The notes under the pieces: generated by a model | Databases searched by the model: none | What the model saw: only the letters and a program-made list of their open reading frames with translations | What the model was told of the DNA's origin: nothing | DNA from: Promicromonospora iranensis | Lineage (GTDB): Bacteria > Actinomycetota > Actinomycetes > Actinomycetales > Cellulomonadaceae | Direction: 5' to 3' | Assembly: GCF_028994805.1 (NCBI RefSeq) | Contig: NZ_JAJQQP010000001.1 | Location: 124,001-188,000 of the forward strand | DNA: 64,000 bases | Shown here: in pieces, positions 34,849-42,394 of the stretch | How the letters are laid out: the number at the start of each line of letters is the position of its first letter | How positions within the stretch are numbered: position 1 is the first letter of the stretch | Translations under genes and position numbers: made by a program

Positions 34849-36078
34849 TCAGGCCTCTTCCTCTACCTTGCCGCCGCCGACCTCGCGGTCCCAGATGTCG
34901 AACGCGGTCACCATCGACTCGGCGTCGAGCGGCACCACGGCGTCCTGCGACTCGATGAGCTCGTCGAACTCAGGACGGCCGAACTCCTCGATCACGTCCT
35001 GCGATGCCTGCGGCGCGAGGTCGAGCGTGGCGCCCTCGACGGCCGGTCCGGGGTAGAAGTAGCCGGCGTCGTACGCCTTGGCGTTCTGCTCCGGGGTGAG
35101 CATGTCCTGCAGCAGGAGCATGATCGCGCTGATCTTGTCCGCGCTCTGTCCCTTCGGGATCGCCGCGTAGTGCGCGTCGGTCACCCAGGTGAAGTCGTCG
35201 AGCGCGGCGGCCTCCAGCGTGTTCGGGAGCTGCCCCTCGGCACGCGGCGCGATCTCCCAGCCGGTGGTCGTGGGGACCATGGCCCAGGTGCCGTCGGCCA
35301 TGTTCGTCACCACCTGCCCCGTACCCGTGGGGTAGGTGTCGACGTGCTGGCCGAGCTCCTTGAGGTACGCCCAGGTCTTGTCCCAGCCGTTCTCGGGGTC
35401 GGTCGGGTCCTCGTCCCCCAGGATGTAGGGCAGGCCCATGAGGAACGTGCGCCCGGGGCCGGAGTTCGCGGGGCGGGCGTACCCGAACTTGCCGGGGTTG
35501 GCCTCCGCCCACTCCAGCAGCTCCTCCGGGGTGGCCGGCGGCGTGTCGACGACGTCGGGGTTGTACTGCAGCAGCGGCCCCGACGGGTAGTACGTCGTCA
35601 CCACGCCGAAGCCCTGGGCGAGCTCCTGCATCTTGGCGGCGGGCTCCAGGTAGTTCTCCTGGTTCGACACGCGGTCGCCGTAGTCGTCCACGATCGGCAG
35701 CCACAGGTCCTGGCTGATGCCGGCAGCCAGCCCGTCGTTGCCGGTGAACACGACGTCGATCGACAGGTTCCCGCTGTCGACCTGCGGCTTGACGAGGCCG
35801 GTGACGTCGGGCGCGCCGCCCGTCTCCCAGGTGACGGACTCGATGACGTCCGGGTTGTTCTCGACGAACTCGTCGACCATGCCCTCGGTGAGCCGCTGGT
35901 TGCCCGCGACGTCGAGGATGTTCAGGGTGACGGGCTCGGAGGGCGTGTCCGGGACGTCGGCGGGGTCGCTGACGGCGGCACCGCCCTCGCCCCCTTGGGA
36001 TGCCGGCGGCGCGCACGCGGTCAGCAGGGTCAGTGCCGCGACGCCGACGAGCGCCATGGCCTTCTTCGAGGTTCGCAT
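34849..36078 (-). CDS. ABC importer, substrate-binding lipoprotein (PotD/iron-binding-like)
   Basis: Extracellular binding lipoprotein of 409 residues, with signal peptide and lipobox LLTACAPP. The mature part (VTLNILDVAGNQRLTEGMVDEF, FGVVTTYYPSGPLLQYNP, AKAYDAGYFYPGPAVEG) belongs to the extracellular solute-binding family that serves spermidine/putrescine and Fe(III) importers. Here it lies between a LacI gene and hexuronate enzymes, so a hexuronate or oligouronide is the likely ligand. GAGAGGAAGG precedes the ATG. There is no clear promoter in the 55-base gap to lacI, so it is probably read from the lacI promoter. Confidence 0.87.
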   Translation of the reverse strand: MRTSKKAMALVGVAALTLLTACAPPASQGGEGGAAVSDPADVPDTPSEPVTLNILDVAGNQRLTEGMVDEFVENNPDVIESVTWETGGAPDVTGLVKPQVDSGNLSIDVVFTGNDGLAAGISQDLWLPIVDDYGDRVSNQENYLEPAAKMQELAQGFGVVTTYYPSGPLLQYNPDVVDTPPATPEELLEWAEANPGKFGYARPANSGPGRTFLMGLPYILGDEDPTDPENGWDKTWAYLKELGQHVDTYPTGTGQVVTNMADGTWAMVPTTTGWEIAPRAEGQLPNTLEAAALDDFTWVTDAHYAAIPKGQSADKISAIMLLLQDMLTPEQNAKAYDAGYFYPGPAVEGATLDLAPQASQDVIEEFGRPEFDELIESQDAVVPLDAESMVTAFDIWDREVGGGKVEEEA

Positions 36079-36133
36079 AGTGCCTTCCTCTCTCTCGGGC
36101 TCCATCGCCCAGGGTGTGTCGCCGGGTCGGGCG

Positions 36134-37147
36134 TCAGTCGACCGGCCCGGCAGGGACGGGTCCTGTGGACCCGCGAATCGTGAGCTCCACGGGGAGCTGC
36201 GAGCTGGCTGGGGTCCCGCCGCGCAGGCGGGCGAGCAGCAGGTCGACGGCGCGCCGGCCCAGGCGGGCGAGCGGCGCGTGCACCGTCGTGAGGGCCGGTG
36301 AGACCAGCGTGGCGAGCTGGACGTCGTCGAACCCCACCACCGACATCTCGCCCGGCACGTCGACACCGCGGTGCCGCAGCCGGTCCAGGATGCCGAGCGC
36401 CATGAGGTCGTTGAACGCGACGACGGCGGTGACGCCGCTCGCGACGGCGTGGTCGGCCGCCTGGGTGCCGCCGGCGAAGTAGGGCTGGAAGCTACCGAGC
36501 TCCACGAGCTCGACGTCCCGCTGCTCGGCGGCGACGGCCAGCCCGGCGACCCGGCGTCCGCCCGACCAGGACGATGCCGGACCGGCGGCCACGCCCACCC
36601 TCCGGTGCCCGAGCGCCGAGAGATGCCCGAGCGCCTGAGCGACGCCGTCGGCGTCGTCCACCGAGACGGACGGGATCTCCGGCGCCGTGGCGTCGGCCGT
36701 GCCGCCGACCAGCTCCCGGCTGGCCAGGACCGCGGTCACGCCGTTCAGCGCCGCACGCAGCTCCGCGTCGCCCGACCGTGGCGAGGCCACGAGCAGGCCG
36801 TCCGTCCGGGCGGCGAGGGCGTCGATCAGCTCGGCCTCGACGTCGGGGTCCTCGTCGGAGTCGGCCACGAAGACCTCGTAGCCCTCCGCGCGGGCGTGTG
36901 CCTGTACCGCCTTGGTCACCGTCGCGAAGTAGGGGTTCTCGAGGTCGGGTACCAGCAGGCCGACGGCGTGCGTGCGCCCCATCCGCAGGCCGCTCGCCGC
37001 ATGGTTCGGCCGGTAGCCCAGCTCCGCCGCCACACGCGTCACGCGGTCACGGGTCTCCGCGGCGACCCGTTCGGGAGACGCGAGGGCGCGCGACACCGTG
37101 GAGATCGAGACTCCGGCGGCGCGAGCGACGTCGTGCACCGTGACCAT
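36134..37147 (-). CDS. LacI-family regulator of the hexuronate genes
   Basis: Repressor of 337 residues. The helix-turn-helix is at about 1-55 (VTVHDVARAAGVSISTVSRALASPERV) and the effector domain follows (VVGFDDVQLATLVSPALTTV near 275). The start ATG at 37147 has a perfect AAGGAGG 4 bases upstream; an earlier in-frame ATG lies inside the operator and is rejected. Divergent from uxaC, with two operators between them, and placed ahead of the importer genes. It should repress uxaC, itself and the importer operon until a uronate pathway intermediate appears. Confidence 0.9.
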   Translation of the reverse strand: MVTVHDVARAAGVSISTVSRALASPERVAAETRDRVTRVAAELGYRPNHAASGLRMGRTHAVGLLVPDLENPYFATVTKAVQAHARAEGYEVFVADSDEDPDVEAELIDALAARTDGLLVASPRSGDAELRAALNGVTAVLASRELVGGTADATAPEIPSVSVDDADGVAQALGHLSALGHRRVGVAAGPASSWSGGRRVAGLAVAAEQRDVELVELGSFQPYFAGGTQAADHAVASGVTAVVAFNDLMALGILDRLRHRGVDVPGEMSVVGFDDVQLATLVSPALTTVHAPLARLGRRAVDLLLARLRGGTPASSQLPVELTIRGSTGPVPAGPVD

Positions 37148-37174
37148 GGCACCTCCTTGTGACCGTTGCGACGC

Positions 37175-37220
37175 TGCAAACGTTTGCACTCTACCCTAGG
37201 TTAGAGTGCAAACGTTCGCA
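37175..37220. promoter_or_regulatory. Paired LacI operators between lacI and uxaC
   Basis: TGCAAACGTTTGCA (37175-37188, perfect palindrome) and TGCAAACGTTCGCA (37207-37220) form the ends of one 46-base inverted repeat. The outer 19 bases pair with a single mismatch around the centre CCCTAGGT. The site type differs from the rhamnose operators, so a separate repressor is used. Confidence 0.75.
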
Positions 37221-37278
37221 CCCATCCTCCGTCCGGCCGATACCGCACCGGCCAGGCAATGACGCCAGGAGCACACGA

Positions 37279-38706
37279 ATGACCCCATGGACCCTGCACC
37301 CCGACCGAGCGCTGCCCGCCGACCCTGTGACGCGGCCGATCGCCCGCGAGATCTACCAGGCGGTGCGGGACCTCCCGATCGTGTCGATGCACGGCCACGT
37401 CGACGTCGCCGCCTTCGCGGACGACGAGCCGTTCCCCGACCCCGCCCAGCTCCTCGTGGTGCCCGACCACTACCTGACGCGGATGCTCGTGTCGCAGGGC
37501 GCGAAGCTGCCCGAGCTGGGGGTGGGCCCGGCGGACACTCCCGGCCTCGAGTCGGACCCCCGCGAGATCTTCCGGCGTTTCTGCGGGGGCTGGAAGCACT
37601 TCCGGGGCACGCCCACGCGGTACTGGTTGGAGCACGAGCTCGTCGAGATCTTCGGCGTGACGGTGCGGCCGTCCGCCGAGACCGCCGACCAGGTCTACGA
37701 CCAGATCGCGGAGTGCCTCGCCGACCCGTCCTTCCGGCCGCGCGCCCTCCTCGACCGGTTCGGCATCGAGACCATCGGCACCACCGACCCGGCGTGGAGC
37801 ACCCTCGAGGACCACGCCCGCCTTGCCGTCGACCTGCCGGGCCGCGTGCTGCCGACCTTCCGCCCGGACCCGCTGCTGCACCCCGCGCGCCGGACCTGGC
37901 AGGGTGACCTGGAGCGGCTCGCCGCGGCGTCGGGCATCGCCACCGACACCTACACCGGCTACCTGGCGGCGCTCCGCGAGCGCCGTGCCGCCTTCGTCGC
38001 GGCCGGCGGCCTGGCCACCGACCACGGCCACCTCAGCGCGGACACCACCCCGCTGCCCGACGACGCCGCGCGCAACCTGTTCGAGAAGGCGCTGAAGGGC
38101 GGCACGGACGGCTCGGGGATCAGCACGGCGGAGGAGGCGGCTTTCTCCGCGCACATGCTGTTCCAGATGGCGGCGATGTCCGCGGAGGACGGCCTGGTCA
38201 TGCAGCTCCACCCGGGCGTGCTGCGGGATCACGACCCGGCGGTCGCCGCCACGTTCGGACCCGACAAGGGGTACGACATCCCCGTCGTGACCGAGTTCGC
38301 GCACGGCCTGAGGCCCGTGCTGGAGGCGTTCGGCAGCTCGGAGAGCTTCCGGATGATCGCCTTCACCGTGGACGAGGACGTGTACTCGCGGGAGCTGGCG
38401 CCGCTGGCGGGCGTGTACCCGGCGCTCCGGCTCGGGGCGCCGTGGTGGTTCCTGGACGCGCCGGACGCGATGCGCCGGTTCCGGGAGGCGGCCACGGAGA
38501 CCGCGGGCTTCTCGAACATGTCGGGCTTCGTCGACGACACCCGCGCGTTCTGCTCGATCCCCGCGCGCCACGACCTGGCCCGCCGGGTGGACGCCGGCTA
38601 CCTGGCCCGCCTGGTGGCCGAGCACCGGCTCGAGCTGGACGAGGCGCTCGACACCGCGGCCGACCTGGCCTATCACCTGCCGAAGCTGGCCTACGCGGCC
38701 CGCTGA
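37279..38706 (+). CDS. uxaC: Glucuronate/galacturonate isomerase
   Basis: Uronate isomerase of 475 residues that converts D-glucuronate to D-fructuronate or D-galacturonate to D-tagaturonate. It has the amidohydrolase-like metal site MHGHVD (His38, His40), the TRYWLEHELVEIFGV segment, FRPDPLLHP, VMQLHPGVLRDHD, and the family end segment GFVDDTRAFCSIPARHDLARRVDAGYLARLV. The ATG at 37279 has AGGAG 7 bases upstream; the open frame before it crosses the operators. Divergent from the LacI gene. A long hairpin follows the stop. Confidence 0.94.
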   Translation: MTPWTLHPDRALPADPVTRPIAREIYQAVRDLPIVSMHGHVDVAAFADDEPFPDPAQLLVVPDHYLTRMLVSQGAKLPELGVGPADTPGLESDPREIFRRFCGGWKHFRGTPTRYWLEHELVEIFGVTVRPSAETADQVYDQIAECLADPSFRPRALLDRFGIETIGTTDPAWSTLEDHARLAVDLPGRVLPTFRPDPLLHPARRTWQGDLERLAAASGIATDTYTGYLAALRERRAAFVAAGGLATDHGHLSADTTPLPDDAARNLFEKALKGGTDGSGISTAEEAAFSAHMLFQMAAMSAEDGLVMQLHPGVLRDHDPAVAATFGPDKGYDIPVVTEFAHGLRPVLEAFGSSESFRMIAFTVDEDVYSRELAPLAGVYPALRLGAPWWFLDAPDAMRRFREAATETAGFSNMSGFVDDTRAFCSIPARHDLARRVDAGYLARLVAEHRLELDEALDTAADLAYHLPKLAYAAR

Positions 38707-38743
38707 GCGGGCCCGCGCCGACTGGCCGACCCGTGCCGACCCG

Positions 38744-38815
38744 CCCTCTTCGAGGTCTAAGTTTTCTCCCCTCTGAAGCGTTTCAGAGCGGAGAAAACTT
38801 AGACCTCGAAGAGGG
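38744..38815. terminator. Long perfect hairpin, family B, between uxaC and the SGNH gene
   Basis: The arms 38744-38769 and 38790-38815 are exact reverse complements over 26 bases (core TTCGAGGTCTAAGTTTTCTC). The apex CTCTGAAGCGTTTCAGAG adds a further 7-bp stem with a 4-base loop. It lies between convergent gene ends. The arm recurs at 45101-45160. Confidence 0.65.
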
Positions 38816-38841
38816 TGGGTGGGCCGTGCCGGGGCGGCGGG

Positions 38842-40023
38842 TCAGCTGCGGGGCGGGGCCAGCGGAGCAGCCTCGGCGAAGGCCAGCGCCGCGAAGCGTT
38901 CGCCGATGCGGCGGTGCGTGGCGTCGTCCGGGTGGAGCCGGTCGGGCAGGGGCAGCTCGTCGGCGTCGGCGGGGCCGTACAGCGCGCGGCCGTCGAGGTG
39001 GTGCAGGTTCGGGTCGTCGCCCGCGCGCTCCGCCACGATGCGGGCGAGGTGCTCGCGGATCACGGTGAGGGTGAGCTTGCCCGCCGCCCGCTCGGCCGGG
39101 TCGCCCGTGGCGCGGAACCGCAGCTGCCCCTCGGCGAGAGCCGCGGTGTCGAAGGCGCCGGGGCCTGGCGTGTCCTCGTGGATCGGGCAGAGGATGGGTG
39201 AGACCACCAGCAGCGGCGTGTCCGGATGGCCGTCGCGGACGGTGTCGAGGAACCCGTGGACGGCGGGGCCGAAGGCGCGCAGGCGCATGAGGTCGGCGTT
39301 CACGATGTTGATGCCGATCTTCAGGCTGATCAGGTCGGCGGAGGTGTCACGCATGACACGTGCGGTGAACGGGTCGAGCAGCGCGCTGCCACCGAACCCG
39401 AGGTTGACGAGGTCGACCCCGCCGAGCGCCGCGGCCACCGCGGGCCACGTGCCCGTGGGCCGCACCGCGTTGGAGCCCTGGCTGATCGAGCTGCCGTGGT
39501 GCAGCCACACGGGCCGCCGTTCCGGCGAGGGGCGCACCGGGGCGTCGGTGCGCAGCTCGACGAGCTCGACGGTCTCGTTGTGGGGCAGCCAGAGCTCGAC
39601 GGACTTCTCGCCGTCCGGCAGCTCGTCGAACCGGACGCCGTCGACGCCGCCCTGCTCGACCTCGCGGGCGCCCGTGGCCATGTCGATGGTCACGACGGTG
39701 GCCGCCGCGAGGCTGCCGTGCCCGGCAGGGCGGCCATCGACCACCAGGTCGAAGACGCCGAGCGGCCTGGCCGGAGCGCCGCGGAAGCCGAACCGGGTCG
39801 CGAGCGCGCGCAGCTCGATGCTCGTGGCGGCGGTCGTGAAGGCCAGTCGCACCCCGGAGGGCTGGGACTCGGCCATGGCGAGCTGGGGGTCGGCGGCCTG
39901 GGTCCGCGCCCAGGCCGGCAGCCGGTGCACCCGGACGCCGGACGGTGTCTGCTCGAGCTCGGGGGCGCCGCGCAGCAGGTCGGCGGTCACAGGGGTGGTG
40001 TGCTGGAGCAGCCGGGCGGTCAT
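38842..40023 (-). CDS. SGNH/GDSL-type carbohydrate esterase
   Basis: Hydrolase of 393 residues without a signal peptide. The N-terminal half is a beta-rich domain (LLRGAPELEQTPSGVRVHRLPAWA). The C-terminal half is an SGNH fold with WLHHGSSISQGSNAV (Ser nucleophile), a NLGFGGSALLDPF block II, KIGINIVNADL block III and DRLHPDDATH, the catalytic Asp-His pair. Such enzymes deacetylate xylan or pectin oligomers. The ATG at 40023 is taken although no strong ribosome site is visible. It is divergent from the GH67 gene and probably works on the same imported oligosaccharides. Confidence 0.82.
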   Translation of the reverse strand: MTARLLQHTTPVTADLLRGAPELEQTPSGVRVHRLPAWARTQAADPQLAMAESQPSGVRLAFTTAATSIELRALATRFGFRGAPARPLGVFDLVVDGRPAGHGSLAAATVVTIDMATGAREVEQGGVDGVRFDELPDGEKSVELWLPHNETVELVELRTDAPVRPSPERRPVWLHHGSSISQGSNAVRPTGTWPAVAAALGGVDLVNLGFGGSALLDPFTARVMRDTSADLISLKIGINIVNADLMRLRAFGPAVHGFLDTVRDGHPDTPLLVVSPILCPIHEDTPGPGAFDTAALAEGQLRFRATGDPAERAAGKLTLTVIREHLARIVAERAGDDPNLHHLDGRALYGPADADELPLPDRLHPDDATHRRIGERFAALAFAEAAPLAPPRS

Positions 40024-40187
40024 GCCCACAGCGTATGGGCGGCGGGCTGCCGGGCGCCGGACGGCGGGCCTGCTGCATCCTGGTGAGGAACCCGGACCGG
40101 GAGTAGACCTGAGCCAGCTCGCTGAGGCACAGTTCAAGCACAACGCCACATATATGCACATCAACCGCAAGACGGACGGGACGACCC

Positions 40188-42290
40188 ATGACCGGTGACA
40201 CTCAGCGTTCGACCGCCGCCCCCCACGCGGCCTGGCTGCCCGACGGCGCGTTCGCCGCGCTCGGCAGCCGTCGCGTGGTCGTGGCCGGAGACGGCGCGCT
40301 CACGGGAACGGTCGCGGAAGAGGTGGCGGCGGCGACAGCACGGTTCGGCGGTGCGTTCTCGCGCCTCGAGGTGGGCGACGCCGTCGCCGACGCGGAGCTG
40401 GTGCTGACGCTCTCGCCGGCCGAGACCTCGCCCGCCGCGAGCTCACCCGCCGACCACGGCGAGGACACCGACGAGAGCTTCCGGTTCACGCGGGAGGCAG
40501 GCGCCGTCGTCGTGCAGGCGCGGACGGACGCCGGGCTGCTGCGCGGCCTGTTCCACGTCGTCCGCCTGGGCGAGGCCGCGTTCGACGGGCCGGACGCCGA
40601 CGAGACGCACGCCCCCGCCACCGACCTGCGGATGCTCGACCACTGGGACAACGTGGACGTGCACCCCACGATGGGCCAGGTGGAACGTGGATATTCCGGC
40701 GGTTCCATCTTTTACGACAACGGTTTCGTCCGGTCGGACCTGTCCCGGGTGGAGCGGTACGCACGGCTGCTGGCCGCTGTCGGGATCAACCGGGTGGCGA
40801 TCAACAACGTCAACGTGCACGAGCACGAGGCGCACCTGCTGACCGACGACCTGGGCGACGTCGTCCGGATCGCCGCCGTCTTCCGGCGGTGGGGCATCCG
40901 GGTGCACCTGTCGGTGTCGTTCGCCTCGCCGATCCTGCTCGGCGGCCTCGGCACGTCGGACCCGCTCGACCAGGACGTCGCGCACTGGTGGGTACGCGCG
41001 GCAGCGCGGGTGTGGGACGCGATCCCGGACTTCGGCGGCTTCGTGGTCAAGGCCGACTCCGAGGGCCAGCCGGGCCCGTTCGCCTACGGCCGCACCCACG
41101 CCGACGGCGCGAACATGCTCGCCGCGGCAGTCGAACCCTACGACGGCCTGATCCACTGGCGGGCCTTCGTTTACAACCACCGGCAGGACTGGCGCGACCG
41201 GTCCACCGACCGCGCCCGCGCCGCCTTCGACCACTTCCACCCGCTGGACGGTACGTTCTCGGACAACGTGATCGTGCAGGTCAAGTACGGTCCGCTCGAT
41301 TTCCAGGTCCGGGAGCCCGTCTCGCCCGTCCTGGCCGCCATGCCGCACACCCGGATCGCCCTCGAGCTCCAGATCACCCAGGAGTACACGGGCCAGCAGA
41401 AGCATGCCGTGTACCTCGGGCCGCAGTGGAGCCAGATCCTCGGGTTCCGGTTCTGGGAGCCCACGGGCCGGGACGGCGGGTCGCCGACCGTCGCGGACCT
41501 CGCGACCGGCCGCGGCAAGGCCGCCGAGGACCCCGGCACCGGCACGTGGCGCAAGCCGGCGGGCGGTTTCGCCGCAGTCTCCAACGTGGGCGACGACGAG
41601 TTCTGGACGGGGCACCCGTTCGCCCAGGCGAACCTCTACGCGTACGGGCGGCTGTGCTGGGACCCGACCCTCGACCCCGCGACCCTGCTCGACGAGTGGG
41701 TGGGCCTCACGTTCCCGGGCGCGCCGGACGCCGTCCGGCAGGCCGTGCACACCGTGCTCGACCGGTCCTGGGAGACGTACGAGCAGTACACCGCGCCGCT
41801 CGGCGTGGGCTTCATGGTGCGGCCCGGCCACCACTACGGACCCGACGTCGACGGGTACGAGTACACCCCGTGGGGCACGTACCACTTCGCGGACCGCGAC
41901 GGGATCGGCGTCGACCGCACCGTGCGCACGGGGACCGGGTACGCGGGGCAGTACCCCTCGCCGTGGCGCGAGACGTACGAGTCGCTGTCGACCTGCCCCG
42001 ACGAGCTGCTGCTGTTCTTCCACCACGTGCCGTACACGCACGTGCTGCACAGCGGGACGACCGTGATCCAGCACATCTACGACACCCACTTCGAGGGCGT
42101 CGAACGGGTCGAGGCGATGATCGCCGCGTGGTCGGACGTCTCGACGCTCGTGGACCCGCGGCTCTCCGAGCGGGTGGCCGAGCGGTTCGCCGAGCAGCTG
42201 CACAGCGCGACCGAGTGGCGTGACCAGATCAGTGCGTACTTCCTCCGGAAGTCCGGCATCCCCGACGAACTCGGGCGAACCATCTACTGA
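40188..42290 (+). CDS. aguA: GH67 alpha-glucuronidase
   Basis: Intracellular 700-residue enzyme that removes (4-O-methyl-)glucuronic acid from the non-reducing end of xylo-oligosaccharides. It carries the GH67 catalytic set: VKADSEGQPGP with Glu292 as acid, YGPLDFQVREP with Asp371, and ELQITQEYTG with Glu399, spaced as in the Cellvibrio enzyme (292/365/393). The N-terminal domain (about 20-135) and the helical C-terminal region are complete, so the gene is full length. There is only a weak ribosome site (GACGGGACGA). Its product glucuronate would enter the uxaC route encoded just upstream. No operator of the two sets above was seen in the 164-base gap. Confidence 0.93.
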   Translation: MTGDTQRSTAAPHAAWLPDGAFAALGSRRVVVAGDGALTGTVAEEVAAATARFGGAFSRLEVGDAVADAELVLTLSPAETSPAASSPADHGEDTDESFRFTREAGAVVVQARTDAGLLRGLFHVVRLGEAAFDGPDADETHAPATDLRMLDHWDNVDVHPTMGQVERGYSGGSIFYDNGFVRSDLSRVERYARLLAAVGINRVAINNVNVHEHEAHLLTDDLGDVVRIAAVFRRWGIRVHLSVSFASPILLGGLGTSDPLDQDVAHWWVRAAARVWDAIPDFGGFVVKADSEGQPGPFAYGRTHADGANMLAAAVEPYDGLIHWRAFVYNHRQDWRDRSTDRARAAFDHFHPLDGTFSDNVIVQVKYGPLDFQVREPVSPVLAAMPHTRIALELQITQEYTGQQKHAVYLGPQWSQILGFRFWEPTGRDGGSPTVADLATGRGKAAEDPGTGTWRKPAGGFAAVSNVGDDEFWTGHPFAQANLYAYGRLCWDPTLDPATLLDEWVGLTFPGAPDAVRQAVHTVLDRSWETYEQYTAPLGVGFMVRPGHHYGPDVDGYEYTPWGTYHFADRDGIGVDRTVRTGTGYAGQYPSPWRETYESLSTCPDELLLFFHHVPYTHVLHSGTTVIQHIYDTHFEGVERVEAMIAAWSDVSTLVDPRLSERVAERFAEQLHSATEWRDQISAYFLRKSGIPDELGRTIY

Positions 42291-42394
42291 AGCGGATGAA
42301 ACTCGGTAACGCTTGGGCCACGGGCGCATCGTCGCCGAGACCGCGGGTGTCCCTCGGTGTGTAATCGAGATCCACTCACACCTGGTTGTCCCCC

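Noticed and set aside
33415-36183. Open frame of 922 codons opposite the hexuronate importer genes
   Set aside because: Runs antisense through three well-supported genes and has a low-complexity His/Arg/Val product.
38774-38785. TGAAGCGTTTCA as a functional LacI operator
   Set aside because: It lies at the apex of a terminator-like hairpin between convergent gene ends, far from any promoter; pairing of the stem explains it. Kept only as an observation.
40090-40187. Peptide-like stretch before the GH67 gene (reads as DLSQLAEAQFKHN in one frame)
   Set aside because: No start or ribosome site and no recognised family; the open frame is an extension of a shadow on the opposite strand of the SGNH gene.
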